Source: Thiorhodococcus mannitoliphagus
Lineage (GTDB): Bacteria > Pseudomonadota > Gammaproteobacteria > Chromatiales > Chromatiaceae
NCBI RefSeq assembly: GCF_010915725.1
Contig: NZ_JAAIJR010000009.1
Coordinates: forward strand, 1-64,000
Reading direction: 5' to 3'
DNA: 64,000 bases
The notes beneath the pieces were generated by a model that did no database searches, was not told the origin of the DNA, and saw only the letters and a list, made by a program, of their open reading frames with translations. Both the position numbers and the translations under genes were made by a program. The stretch's first letter is position 1; each line of letters starts with the position of its first letter. Positions 17,218 through 26,520 of this stretch are shown here, one piece after another.

Positions 17218-18003
17218 TCATTGGCCGAGCAGCTTTTGCAGGAAGCGGCCGAGGCCAGGTTTGGAATCCGCCACCTGACCGCCGATGAGGCGCATGGCGG
17301 CCTCTTGCATGCGCTGTGCGCTGGTCGACGTAGGATGAAGAACAAGGTGCGGCTGCTGCTTCATGATGCTCTTTTCGACCAAGCTATCGAAGGGAATGTA
17401 GCCTATGCACTCGAGCGTGCCGTTTAGAAACTTGCTTGTCACTCCAGTTAGTCGATCCGCAGCGCTGCGGGCGTCGCGGATTGAGGTGACTGAGTTGACG
17501 ATTAGCTTGATGGCTCTCGACTCATGCGTGAGTACCGTCTTGATGATGCCGTAGGCGTCGGTCAGCGCAGTCGGGTGGGGGGTTGTAACGATCAAAACGT
17601 CATCCGCGGCTAACACAAAGCGCACAACGTTGTCACCGATTCCCGCTCCCGTATCGATGATCAATACGTCGTAGCCACGCAAGCCCTCCAGCCCGCGGAT
17701 GACATTCTCGCGCTCTTCCTCGCCCAAGTCCGCAAGCTCCGCGATACCTGTTGCACCTGCAGCAAGGCTAATTCCATAGGAGGTTTGAATGACGATCTGA
17801 TCCAGTGTCTTCTGGCCGCGCACGACATCCTGGATCGTGAATCTAGGGATGACGCCTAGCATGACGTTGAGGTTTGCCAGGCCAAGATCACCGTCGAGGA
17901 GTAAGACGCGGCGGCCTGCTCGCGCCATGGCGATACCGAGATTCACGGATAAGGTTGTCTTGCCGACTCCACCCTTGCCGGAGGTGACGCAGAGAGTACG
18001 CAT
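17218..18003 (-). CDS. MinD/ParA-family ATPase (FlhG/FleN-like)
   Basis: A 261-residue protein with an intact deviant Walker A, SGKGGVGKTT at residues 8-17, including both the signature and the catalytic lysine. LLDGDLGLANL and VLIIDTGAGIGD are the A' and Walker B motifs. GDLGLANLNVMLG and the overall length resemble FlhG/FleN-type proteins that control flagellar or other polar structures. No flagellar gene is nearby. It is the third gene of an operon with the SPOR protein and the membrane ATPase (gap of 19 bases), so it more likely positions a surface-secretion apparatus here; that is inferred. It lacks an obvious C-terminal amphipathic membrane-targeting helix. Confidence 0.82.
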   Translation of the reverse strand: MRTLCVTSGKGGVGKTTLSVNLGIAMARAGRRVLLLDGDLGLANLNVMLGVIPRFTIQDVVRGQKTLDQIVIQTSYGISLAAGATGIAELADLGEEERENVIRGLEGLRGYDVLIIDTGAGIGDNVVRFVLAADDVLIVTTPHPTALTDAYGIIKTVLTHESRAIKLIVNSVTSIRDARSAADRLTGVTSKFLNGTLECIGYIPFDSLVEKSIMKQQPHLVLHPTSTSAQRMQEAAMRLIGGQVADSKPGLGRFLQKLLGQ

Positions 18004-18022
18004 GGTGCCGCTTAGCTGTGAA

Positions 18023-19078
18023 TCATGGGGTCTTCAGGAATGGAGCCTTTTCTTCTTGAACTCCATCATTTCCGACGCGAATGACCAAGCATGCTTGGCC
18101 TTGTACGCTGAGTCGCTCGCACCACTCGGTCGCCTTGGCAGGATCAGCCCAGTCGAGGACGCGCAGGCGGTAGAACCCATCGCGCGCGTCTCCGTAGTCC
18201 GATTGGCTGATCGATAAGTTGCGCCCATCTAGGATATCCGAATAGCGCTCGATGAACAGGCGACGATCTTCCTTTACCTTTGCCAGGGAGCGCCCAGCAA
18301 GCACCTGCACCTGCCAACGATAGTGCGAGCCGGCGGTATCTCTTGCAGGGGCATCGGCGGACGCGGTGTCCCTCCCCGACCTATCTGGTGGCGCGACTGC
18401 GGCAGGCAACACCCAGAGGGGGCCTTCAGTTGCAGGCGCGGTCTCCGAGACGGTTGTTACGGGCTTCGACTCGCCGGGTATGGTCTTAAGCCGGTCGCGA
18501 TCCGCCCCCTCGTTCGATGGTTCCAGCGTGCGAGGTTTCGAGTTGACCGCCTCTGCTAGATGCGCAGGCATTTGTTCGATGGGCTTCTCATGTTGCTGCG
18601 CCAACGCCGAATGCTGAGGACTCATCGAAGCCTCTCCAGCGTCCTCAGTTCGCGCCGGTGGATTCGCAATGGCATGAGGCGTTGTCTGCGGCTGTGTTGC
18701 GGTCTCAGGTCTGAGTTCGACTAGGGCGGGCGCCACAGGTGAACTCGGCCGGTTGGTTTCGATAGGCTGTAGGCTCTGTGAATCGGATTGCGGTATAGCT
18801 TGCGCCCGTTGCTGCTTCGGATCGGAAACATGTGCCGCACGGCTGGAATGAGCAGGCAGCGGCGCTAGCTTGGGTAGCGGTATCTCGACGGGTGGAAGCT
18901 GCTGCATCCAGCGGCCGCTTGGAGTGCCTTCTGCTGAAGGGAAGGGTATCTCCGGCGCGCTGTCACCTTTTGCCGCTTGCGAGAGGGCCACAGAGGCAAT
19001 GAGCCACAGGGCGGCTTGCAGTGCGACTGGCCCAATCTCCCGATGCACAAATGGTTCTTCGATGCCGCGCCCGATCAT
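18023..19078 (-). CDS. SPOR-domain protein with N-terminal signal or anchor
   Basis: A 351-residue protein. A hydrophobic stretch at about 18-37 (ALQAALWLIASVALSQA) is a signal peptide or anchor. Residues 40-260 are a proline/glutamate/alanine-rich low-complexity linker. The C-terminal 85 residues carry an SPOR-like fold, including YRWQVQVLAG and DGFYRLRVLDW; such domains bind denuded septal peptidoglycan in the periplasm. The start ATG overlaps the end of the upstream ATPase (19075-19078). The coupling hints that the two ATPases act with this periplasmic part in one envelope-associated complex. Confidence 0.75.
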   Translation of the reverse strand: MIGRGIEEPFVHREIGPVALQAALWLIASVALSQAAKGDSAPEIPFPSAEGTPSGRWMQQLPPVEIPLPKLAPLPAHSSRAAHVSDPKQQRAQAIPQSDSQSLQPIETNRPSSPVAPALVELRPETATQPQTTPHAIANPPARTEDAGEASMSPQHSALAQQHEKPIEQMPAHLAEAVNSKPRTLEPSNEGADRDRLKTIPGESKPVTTVSETAPATEGPLWVLPAAVAPPDRSGRDTASADAPARDTAGSHYRWQVQVLAGRSLAKVKEDRRLFIERYSDILDGRNLSISQSDYGDARDGFYRLRVLDWADPAKATEWCERLSVQGQACLVIRVGNDGVQEEKAPFLKTP

Positions 19079-20406
19079 GGGCGAGGGGACGCCATCGGCA
19101 CATGGATCATGCAGGCCAAGCCAGAGGTCGGGTTGGTGTTGTCATTGCACAAGATGAGCTGCTCCCGATTCTCTTCGACCAGGCGAACAGCGAACAAGAG
19201 TTCGCGATAGGCGACCGCGTCCGCCCGCGAAAGAAGAACGCTGCCGGCTTTCCAGTAGTGATCGGAGCCTACCAGCCCGGCTGCAATATCGATCCGATGA
19301 TCGGCTTCCGACAGCCAGCCGAGGATCACAAGGATGATGATGGCGATGCCGGCGATCAAACCGCCCCGCTGCAGCGTCTTGCGCTTAGGGCGCCAGTCCA
19401 GTCGGATGCGGCGAACAGGCGCTGCAGTCTGATACAAGGCCTCGAGCGCCATGGCGTCCTGTTGGCGCATCACGTCGTCGGTATCGTAGAGAGGGGACGA
19501 GCGGTCGATCGGCCAGCGGCTGAGCCCCTTTAGCATTCGCTCGCGATGCTGTTCCATGCGCGCTTGGCGGGCATCGAATAGCCAGGTGCCGTCGGGTTGA
19601 TTGCCTGGCTCGCCGAGTGTCAGCCATTCCGAGGCCATCGACAACAAAGCCTGTCCCGCCTCACTGCGCGGAGCATGAATCAGCAATGGTCGACTTTGGC
19701 GAGTGGCCTCATGCACGGCATCATCAGCGGGGATTTCGCTGAGCAATGTCATCCGGCCGTAGTCCTGGCGCACCCTGTCCACGAGCACTTGGCTGGCTGG
19801 CTCCGTATCGTGCCCGCTGATCAAGAGGTGAATGCCATAGAGCGGGTGAGAGAGGCCGGCGCGCAGTCTATTGATGGTTGTAAGTAGCCCAGGAAGACCG
19901 TTCAGGGCCTTGGTGTCGCAGGGCAGTGGCACCATCACCCGGTGCGCGGCGATCAGCGCATTGCGTGTGAGCAGATCTAGCGACGCCGGGCAATCGAGTA
20001 ACACGTGCTCGAAGTGCAGCACCGATTCAGACAGCTTGGTAAGCGCTTGGTACAACCGGGTCTGGCTGTCGCCCATCATCGCGAGTTCGCTCTCGACTCG
20101 GCTGAGTCCCGTTCCGGCGGTAGCGAGACAAAGCTCCCTGATACGCGTTTCGACGACCATGTCTCTGTCCAGACTGGCCTCGAGCAGGATCCGCTCGGCG
20201 CCGCCGCGAGCCGTGCTCTCGCAGCCAAGCATCTGACTCGACCGTCCTTTGGGGTCGAGATCGATCAGTAGGACCGAGCGTCCGGCGGCGGCCAGTGCGA
20301 GCGCTAGGTTGACAACAGCCGTTGTCGTGCCCGCGCCCTCTTGCACACTGACAGCCGCGATGATCTCGGTTGATGGCAGCAGCTGGTCAGGCGGAGCCTG
20401 CGTCAT
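19075..20406 (-). CDS. ParA/BcsQ-like ATPase with altered P-loop and C-terminal membrane anchor
   Basis: A 443-residue protein. ATG at 20406 is chosen because GGAAGAA lies at a good distance before it; a TTG at 20445 is the alternative. The P-loop reads VQEGAGTTT (residues 21-29), so the signature lysine is Q and the catalytic lysine is T. LLIDLDPKGRSSQML and VLLDCPASLDLL are the A' and Walker B regions. BcsQ proteins of cellulose operons also carry GTT in place of GKT. One transmembrane helix follows near residue 335-355 (LIAGIAIIILVILGWL), with a periplasmic tail of about 85 residues. It heads the operon with the SPOR protein and MinD-like ATPase. A role in localising polysaccharide or protein export is inferred; nucleotide hydrolysis is doubtful. 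Confidence 0.75.
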   Translation of the reverse strand: MTQAPPDQLLPSTEIIAAVSVQEGAGTTTAVVNLALALAAAGRSVLLIDLDPKGRSSQMLGCESTARGGAERILLEASLDRDMVVETRIRELCLATAGTGLSRVESELAMMGDSQTRLYQALTKLSESVLHFEHVLLDCPASLDLLTRNALIAAHRVMVPLPCDTKALNGLPGLLTTINRLRAGLSHPLYGIHLLISGHDTEPASQVLVDRVRQDYGRMTLLSEIPADDAVHEATRQSRPLLIHAPRSEAGQALLSMASEWLTLGEPGNQPDGTWLFDARQARMEQHRERMLKGLSRWPIDRSSPLYDTDDVMRQQDAMALEALYQTAAPVRRIRLDWRPKRKTLQRGGLIAGIAIIILVILGWLSEADHRIDIAAGLVGSDHYWKAGSVLLSRADAVAYRELLFAVRLVEENREQLILCNDNTNPTSGLACMIHVPMASPRP

Positions 20407-20591
20407 GACGTGTTCTTCCGTGTGTGTTCGGGAGGGTCCGGACAAGAATAATCAAGTGTCCGCCACCGAGACGATGAATCATTGGAACGGCTAATTCACC
20501 ATAGTTTAACGCCCAGGTCATGCTGCGGCATACCTGGTGGTGATGCAGAATTTGAAGGCGTCGCAAGATGTAAGCGAGGCGCTGAAGAGTG

Positions 20592-20724
20592 GCTGACTTG
20601 TCTCGCGGCCCGCCTTGTGTGTCGCGCCGGCGTTCGCAGAGCAGGGTGATGCTCTGCCGGTGCTTCTTGAAGGTAACCCTTGATCCGGCGCCAGCTGATA
20701 TGAGATTTTCCGGCAGTCGCCTTA
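20592..20724 (+). repeat. Dispersed repeat family R3, copy 1
   Basis: This stretch aligns with 27251-27385 in the same orientation: GCTGAC, then CCGCCTTG.GTGTCGC, AGAG, CTTGA.GGTAA, TGATATGAG versus TGGTATGAG, and GCCTTA at the end. It ends on the stop codon of the barrel gene at 20722. No third copy was found. Confidence 0.7.
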
Positions 20725-21495
20725 GAACAGATACCGCAGCCCGATCCGCACCCCCTGGACGCGCAGGTCGCCCTCGGTGCCCGCGATGTCGAGGACACGG
20801 GTGCCCCGGGTGCGCAGGATGGTCGCCGGGCCGGCATCGGACTGGACCTTGCCGAGATCGGTATAGTTCCAGCCGAGGTCGAGAATGAAACGGGTATCGA
20901 GCAGGATCGCGATCCCGAGATCGATGCGCCAGGCGAATTGATCGCTGTCGCCGCCCGACACTAGGGTGGCGGCACCGGGCGCCAGCCCTGGAAAGCCATA
21001 GGTCATGCGGTCCAGGTCGTGACGCGCCCAGCCCGCCCCGATCCCGATCCATGGCTTGACCCGCTCCCAACCCAGATCGATATCACGCACGAGCTGCGCC
21101 AACAGCAGATGAGTGGTTAGGTTGCCCGAGACCGGCTGCCCACCCGAAACATGGCTAAAATTGGCCTGACCGGAAAAGTCATAGCCGCCGGCTTGCGAAT
21201 AGTTCAGCTCGACTCGCCAGTCTGGCGTGAGCCGATATCCCGCGCCCAGCTCCCAGAGCCAGGACGACCCGAAATCACCGTACGCGCCGATCGGCCGCCC
21301 ATCGTCGCCGACCGCGCAGCCGAACAAGGCCGGCGGGGCGGTACTGGCGCAATCCTGGTCACCCAGATGGATGCTGTCGGACTGCTGCCAGCCCAGACCG
21401 ACGCGTCCATACCAGGGCGACTCAGCGGCAAACGCCAGCGGCGCGCCAAGGACGGACAGGACAGCGATCAAGTCGCGTGGGCGGAAACATCTCAT
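20722..21495 (-). CDS. Outer-membrane beta-barrel protein (OmpA/OmpW-like, 8 strands)
   Basis: A 257-residue protein starting at ATG 21495, preceded by GGAG at the right distance. It has a signal peptide at 1-24 ending AFAAES. The mature part is a chain of alternating strands (WYGRVGLGWQ, WELGAGYRLT, WRVELNYSQ, KPWIGIGAGWA, FAWRIDLGIAI, RFILDLGWNYTDLG) and ends in a terminal aromatic, GLRYLF, as required for BAM insertion. No periplasmic domain. The ligand or function is unknown. It stands alone on the minus strand, and repeat R3 touches its stop codon. Confidence 0.82.
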   Translation of the reverse strand: MRCFRPRDLIAVLSVLGAPLAFAAESPWYGRVGLGWQQSDSIHLGDQDCASTAPPALFGCAVGDDGRPIGAYGDFGSSWLWELGAGYRLTPDWRVELNYSQAGGYDFSGQANFSHVSGGQPVSGNLTTHLLLAQLVRDIDLGWERVKPWIGIGAGWARHDLDRMTYGFPGLAPGAATLVSGGDSDQFAWRIDLGIAILLDTRFILDLGWNYTDLGKVQSDAGPATILRTRGTRVLDIAGTEGDLRVQGVRIGLRYLF

Positions 21496-21733
21496 ATGAA
21501 TCTCCAAGCGTTAGTGCTTCCTGCATCCCGGTTCCAGTCCAGGCTTGTTGCGACGGAGGTTATATGTCCTCCGCTGCCGGGAAAAGGTGGCAGCCGTGTG
21601 GGCGTCTAGGGCAGGCATCGCGTACCTTGCGCCATCCCCTTTGGATCGTCGTGATCGCTGGATCAAATCGTGCCATTTTACGATTGGTCCGGAGTGGTCT
21701 TGCGTGCGCTGAACGGTGCGTGGTGCTTACCCT

Positions 21734-22069
21734 ATGGATGCGCTGCGATCGATCGCGGAAGCTCTCCGTGATGTCACATTGGCGCCGCTGTCATTTGCCG
21801 GGCGGGTCGTTGTTCCTGACGGTGGTGACGGAACGCCGCGCCGGATTTTATGTGCCGATCTGACACGCGCTGGCCTGCGGACGACGATTCTGGAATGCCG
21901 AGGCCAACTCCCCTTCGATCTGGATTCGATCCTGCTGTTGTCCGATCATTTTGACGCGATTCTGACCTCGCCGTCGGGTGATGTCGATGATTCTAAAGGC
22001 ATTGGCATCATCGAAAAACGCTTCACCAGCCGACCTGACGAATCGGGTTCGGTGACCAAGGTCAACTGA
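21734..22069 (+). CDS. Doubtful small protein of 111 residues
   Basis: The frame from ATG 21734 encodes a soluble protein with ILCADLTRAGLRTTILECRG and DLDSILLLSDHFDAIL. No family is recognised, no ribosome site precedes the ATG, and its end overlaps another weak frame on the opposite strand. It may be the remains of a gene or chance coding. Confidence 0.2.
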   Translation: MDALRSIAEALRDVTLAPLSFAGRVVVPDGGDGTPRRILCADLTRAGLRTTILECRGQLPFDLDSILLLSDHFDAILTSPSGDVDDSKGIGIIEKRFTSRPDESGSVTKVN

Positions 22070-22296
22070 GATCCTCTGTCCTGGCTAGTGCGTTCGAGGC
22101 ACTGAGCGGCTATCCCGAGGGCTTCCTGCGCAGGCATGGCGTTTCCTCGAAACAGGTTCGATTCCATGCCGTACGGGCTGGTCCCTGTGTTGGGGGGAAC
22201 CATGACGAAGTCTGTACGCTTGGCCAGGGCCTCGCAATCCTCGCCATCATTGGGGTAGACCGCGAGGCTGCGCCGCTTCTGGCGGTCGCATTGCAA
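21946..22296 (-). CDS. Doubtful small protein of 116 residues
   Basis: A frame from 22296 encodes a protein with DFVMVPPNTGTSPYG and NAMPAQEALGIAAQCLE, which looks protein-like, but the family is not recognised. It could be the 3' part of a decayed gene because upstream codons (22300-22400) have no start in frame. It overlaps the weak plus-strand frame; at most one of the two is real. Confidence 0.25.
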   Translation of the reverse strand: MQCDRQKRRSLAVYPNDGEDCEALAKRTDFVMVPPNTGTSPYGMESNLFRGNAMPAQEALGIAAQCLERTSQDRGSQLTLVTEPDSSGRLVKRFSMMPMPLESSTSPDGEVRIASK

Positions 22297-22400
22297 CCCG
22301 GCGCTGCTGGTTCCCCAACCGTCATGAGAGCCTCAAGGCCGCAGGTTCGGTGTCCACTCCGCTGGATTGCGGCGGTGCGCAGGTGATCTTTGGCAAGACC

Positions 22401-24947
22401 CTATCCGGAGGTCCTCACCCCCCGACGCTTGATTCCGCCAACCAGGGCCCGTGCCTCGGCCGGATCCTCCGGCCAGTGATGTTTGGGATAGCGTCCGCGC
22501 AGCTCTTTGCGGACCTCGGCGTAGCCGCGTGCCCAGAAGCCGGCGAGGTCTTGGGTGACTTGCATGGGGCGGCGGGCGGGGGAGAGGAGGTGGAGCAGGA
22601 CGGGGACACGGTTCATGCAGACGCGAGGTGTGTCGTCCAGCCCGAAGAGTTCCTGGAGCGGGGCGGCGAGGACGGGGATGTCGCCGGCGCAGTAGTCGAT
22701 CGCGCGCTTGTTGCCGGCTGGCGTCACGAAGGCGGTTGGCGTCTCCTGCTCCAGGCGTTGTTGCTGGTCCCAGCTCAGGCGGGCGGTCAAGAGGGTGGCG
22801 AGGTCGAGGCGTTGGAGTTCGGCGAGCCGGGTCTTGCCCTGGATCCAGGGGGCGAGCCAGTCCTCTAGGGTGTCTTTGAGCGTCTCACGCGACAGGTCCG
22901 GCCAGTCGCCGCTCGAGTCGTGCCGGCGCATGAGGCCGACTCTCGCCTGGAGCTGGCGCGCGGTTTCGGACCAGTTGAGGGCGCGATCGAACTGCTCGCC
23001 GATTCGCTCGAGGAGGAGCCTGGTCGCGTCGTCCCCTGGCTGCAGCGGGACGGGGCGCGATGACAGCGTGATGGCGCCGAGGCGGGAGACTGCGCGGCAA
23101 GCGACGGCTTCGCGCTCGGCGTCCCAGGTGACTTCGCGTGCTTGGTCGATCCGCGCGTCGAAGCGCGCTTGGAGTTCGGCTTCATCGACCGGCAGCGCGA
23201 GCTGGATGCGACCGTCGCGGCCCTTGGCGTCCATGGCGGCGACGACCAGATAGGGATGAACGGCGAGCGCGTCGTCGCGCGGCAGGACGGCGCCGGCGCC
23301 GGAGGCGAGCAGGTAGCGGTCGTCCGTGCCGTCGCGGCGTTGGGCGACTCGGTCCGGATAGGCGAGGGCGAGCAGGGCGCCCGGGGAGCGCGTCTGGTTG
23401 CCGGATTTGGCTTCCGAGCGTTCGATCATCCGCATCAACTGGGCCGCGACACGCTCGACGGCCTTGAGACGATTGCGGTCCATGTCACTCGGCGGACGCC
23501 TGTCGCGCAGTGCCTCAAGGGCATGGAGTCGCGAGCCGAGATCGGCCGGGCGCGGGCGGTCTGCTCCGGTGATGAAGGGATCGCGCTCCGAGACCAGGGC
23601 GCAGAGGTTGGCCGCGGTGAGCCGGTCAGCCGGTGAGGCGGACAGCAGCATGACGGCGAGCCGCGGGTGCAGCGGTAGCTCCGCCATGGCGCGGCCGAGG
23701 CGGGTGATGCCGCCGCTGTCATCCAGCCCGCCCAATGCCCGCAGTAGGTCGATGGCCTGTGACCAGGCTGGGGCGGGGGGCGGATCCAGCCAGCTGAGTT
23801 GGGTCGGGTCTTTCACGCCCCAAAGCGCAAGCTCAAGGGCGACCGGTGCGAGGTCGGACTGCAGGATCTCGGCGGTGCGATGCTCGGGGCGACCGTGTTC
23901 CTGGGCCGGCGTCCAGAGCCGATAACAAACACCTGGGCCGAGACGCCCGGCGCGGCCGGCGCGCTGCTCGGCGGAGGCGCGCGAGATGGGCTCGGTGACC
24001 AGGCGGGTCAGGCCGGAGCCGGGGTCGAACCTGGGCTTGCGGGTGAAGCCGGTGTCGACGACAACGCGGATGCCCTGGATGGTGACGCTGGTCTCCGCGA
24101 TATCGGTGGCGACGATGATGCGTCGTTGGCGTCCGTGGCCCGGCAGGAGCGCCTTGTCCTGCTCTGCTGTGGGCAGACTGCCATGGAGCGGCAGGATGTC
24201 GACGCCGTCAGCGGTGAGGTTGCCGAGCTGCTCAAGGCAACGGTTGATCTCTCCGGTGCCGGGAAGAAAGGCTAGGATGTCGCCCGCTTCTTCCACCAGG
24301 GCGCGCCGGATACTCGCGCTGGCGGACCGGGCGACATCCGTCTCCGGCGCGCGATCCGCGTAGCGCACCTCGACTGGGAAGCTGCGACCCTCGCCCCGGA
24401 TGATCGCCGCCCCGCCGAGGAGCGCGGCCACCGGCTCGGCGTCCAGGGTGGCAGACATGACCAGCAGTCGTAGCTCGGGCCGCAGGCTCTGGGCGACATC
24501 AAGGGTAAGGGCGAGCCCCAGGTCGGACTGAAGGTTGCGCTCGTGAAACTCGTCGAAGATGACCAGTGCGACACCTTCGAGCCCTGGATCCCGCTGCAGC
24601 CGGCGGGTGAGGATTCCCTCGGTGATGACCTCGATGCGCGTGCGCGGGCCGACGCGACGCTCGAAGCGTACCTGGTAGCCGACGCGCTCGCCCAAGGGCT
24701 CTCCCAGGAGTGCGGCCATGCGCGCCGCAGTCATCCGAGCCGCGGGCCGTCTCGGCTCTAGCATGAGGATGCGCTGATCGGCCAGCCAGTCTTCCTCCAT
24801 CAGGGCCAAGGGCACCTTGGTCGATTTGCCGGATCCCGTTGGGGCCTGCAACAGAGCGTGACCCTTTCGAAGCGCGGCGCGTAGCGGATCCAGGACGGGA
24901 TCGATGGGTAAGCATGGATCGGCGGGGTGCGTATCGCTCGAAGACAT
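22401..24947 (-). CDS. hrpB: ATP-dependent helicase HrpB
   Basis: An 848-residue DEAH-type helicase taken from ATG 24947; an ATG at 25013 would add 22 residues. Walker A is PTGSGKST (37-43), box II DEFH (132-135), motif III SAT, and motif VI is seen in SAEQRAGRAGR. The conserved C-terminal HrpB region follows, with WDQQQRLEQETPTAFVTPAG and LLSPARRPMQVTQDLAGFW. Length is in the usual range for the family. HrpB is a nonessential RNA-helicase-like protein; its substrate is poorly known. Single gene, divergent from the RAYT gene. Confidence 0.95.
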   Translation of the reverse strand: MSSSDTHPADPCLPIDPVLDPLRAALRKGHALLQAPTGSGKSTKVPLALMEEDWLADQRILMLEPRRPAARMTAARMAALLGEPLGERVGYQVRFERRVGPRTRIEVITEGILTRRLQRDPGLEGVALVIFDEFHERNLQSDLGLALTLDVAQSLRPELRLLVMSATLDAEPVAALLGGAAIIRGEGRSFPVEVRYADRAPETDVARSASASIRRALVEEAGDILAFLPGTGEINRCLEQLGNLTADGVDILPLHGSLPTAEQDKALLPGHGRQRRIIVATDIAETSVTIQGIRVVVDTGFTRKPRFDPGSGLTRLVTEPISRASAEQRAGRAGRLGPGVCYRLWTPAQEHGRPEHRTAEILQSDLAPVALELALWGVKDPTQLSWLDPPPAPAWSQAIDLLRALGGLDDSGGITRLGRAMAELPLHPRLAVMLLSASPADRLTAANLCALVSERDPFITGADRPRPADLGSRLHALEALRDRRPPSDMDRNRLKAVERVAAQLMRMIERSEAKSGNQTRSPGALLALAYPDRVAQRRDGTDDRYLLASGAGAVLPRDDALAVHPYLVVAAMDAKGRDGRIQLALPVDEAELQARFDARIDQAREVTWDAEREAVACRAVSRLGAITLSSRPVPLQPGDDATRLLLERIGEQFDRALNWSETARQLQARVGLMRRHDSSGDWPDLSRETLKDTLEDWLAPWIQGKTRLAELQRLDLATLLTARLSWDQQQRLEQETPTAFVTPAGNKRAIDYCAGDIPVLAAPLQELFGLDDTPRVCMNRVPVLLHLLSPARRPMQVTQDLAGFWARGYAEVRKELRGRYPKHHWPEDPAEARALVGGIKRRGVRTSG

Positions 24948-25247
24948 AGGGGTTTTTTTGCTCGGGGGACCTGGCTTGGCTAAAGGATGCGCTGATTCAA
25001 TGCCTTCCGGCATCTGCGCAGCTTATGACTCTGCAAGTCGGGTCTCTGAGATCCTTTGTGTTCCGTGGCTTGAAGGCCCGCGCGCATGGATGGTTCATAC
25101 CTTGGGCTACGGCGAAATCGATCGACCTGCGTTGTCGAAGGAGGCTTGACATGATCCAGCGCAAACAGAAGCGATGTCTCGGGTCGCAGGGCAGTTGACG
25201 CTGTCTATACTCGGGGACAGGTCAATCAACCGGATCCGACCCTACTC

Positions 25248-25964
25248 ATGGCCCGTCTACCCCGTTTTGTCATGCCTGGCTACCCGCAGCACGTCATCCA
25301 GCGCGGCAACAACCGCCAACAGATCCTCTTCGAGGAAGAAGATTACTGGTTCATCTGGGAGAGGATGGGCGTTGCCGCCGAGAAGTTTCAGTGCGAGATT
25401 CACGCCTATGTGCTGATGCCGAACCATTTTCATCTCTTGCTGACGCCCTACTTGGAGAATGGCATCGGGAAGCTGATGCAATATATTGGGCGCTACTACG
25501 TCCAGTACTTCAATGGCCGCTACGACCGCACGGGGACGCTCTGGGAAGGGCGCTATCGTGCCACCTTGGTCGACCCGAAGCACTACCTGCTCGGCGTGTC
25601 TCACTATGTGGAGGCCAATGCGGTGCGCGCCGGACTGGTCAGTTCGCCCGCCGAATACGGCTGGTCGAGCTACGGGTGCAACGCTGAGGGCGCCGAAGAC
25701 AATCTTGTCAAGCCGCATCGCGAGTACGAGCGGCTCGGCCGCAGCGCCAAGGCACGGCGCGAGGCCTACGCGAAGCAGGGCGAGACGCCGATGGCAGACG
25801 AAGTGCTCAAGCAGATTCGGGATTCGACCAACAAGGCTTGGGTGCTCGGCGGCTCCGAGTTCTGCAATGAGGTTGAGGATTTGCTGAATCGCCGTGCCTT
25901 GCCGCGTCCGCGCGGGGGAGACCGCAGGTCAGAGGCCTATCGGCGCAGCGTCGGTCGGGCGTGA
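25248..25964 (+). CDS. REP-associated tyrosine transposase (RAYT, Y1 family)
   Basis: A 238-residue protein. The HUH motif is MPNHFHLLLTP, and the catalytic tyrosine is in the YIGRYYVQYFNGRY helix, followed by GTLWEGRYRATLV as is typical of RAYTs. These single-copy domesticated relatives of IS200/IS605 transposases act on REP palindromes. No left or right IS ends were recognised, fitting a RAYT rather than an insertion sequence. The window holds several palindromic repeat families that might be its substrates. Its stop overlaps the GTG start of the cupin gene. Confidence 0.9.
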   Translation: MARLPRFVMPGYPQHVIQRGNNRQQILFEEEDYWFIWERMGVAAEKFQCEIHAYVLMPNHFHLLLTPYLENGIGKLMQYIGRYYVQYFNGRYDRTGTLWEGRYRATLVDPKHYLLGVSHYVEANAVRAGLVSSPAEYGWSSYGCNAEGAEDNLVKPHREYERLGRSAKARREAYAKQGETPMADEVLKQIRDSTNKAWVLGGSEFCNEVEDLLNRRALPRPRGGDRRSEAYRRSVGRA

Positions 25965-26350
25965 GCAGCGCCCATGCCATTGTCCATTCGCCCGATGAGG
26001 CGGATGAGTACTTCATGGTCGAGGGCTGTTTCATCCTGGAGTCTTGGAACAGCCCGGACGACCCCGCCGTTTCCGTCGCGCGCGCCCGGGTCGAACCGGG
26101 CGTCACGACCCGGCTGCACCGGCTTGAGGGCATCGTCGAGCGCTATCTGATCTTGTCCGGAAAGGGCATCGTCGAGGTCGCTGGGTTGCAGTCCAAAGCG
26201 GTCGGCGTCGGCGATGTCGTCTACATCCCAGCGGGATGCGGCCAGCGGATTCGTAATCATGGTGAGGTTGATCTCGTCTTTCTCGCGATTTGCAGCCCGC
26301 GCTTCCAGGCGTCCGCCTATCAAGATATCGACACCGCGCCCCTCACCTGA
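25961..26350 (+). CDS. Cupin-domain protein
   Basis: A 129-residue small beta-barrel. Cupin motif 1 is seen as VEPGVTTRLHRLEGIVERYLILSGKG and motif 2 as VGVGDVVYIPAGCGQRIRN (quoted in parts: TTRLH..., ERYLILSGKG, IPAGCGQ). The usual second histidine of HxH is replaced (RLHR), so metal binding may differ. The GTG start at 25961 overlaps the stop of the RAYT gene (GTGA), suggesting coupled translation. Substrate unknown. Confidence 0.78.
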   Translation: MSSAHAIVHSPDEADEYFMVEGCFILESWNSPDDPAVSVARARVEPGVTTRLHRLEGIVERYLILSGKGIVEVAGLQSKAVGVGDVVYIPAGCGQRIRNHGEVDLVFLAICSPRFQASAYQDIDTAPLT

Positions 26351-26520
26351 TTGGGCGATGAATCGGTCAGCCCATGGCGCCTCCTCACGTCCGCGTGATT
26401 GCAGCCGTAAGCGCTCGAACCGATTTCCATCGACAGCCAATCGCGAGATCGTCATCCAATCGTGCTATTGATGTGAGCTGAACCGGCTCCTGGATTTGGA
26501 CCTCTTCGAGCGCCTTACCT

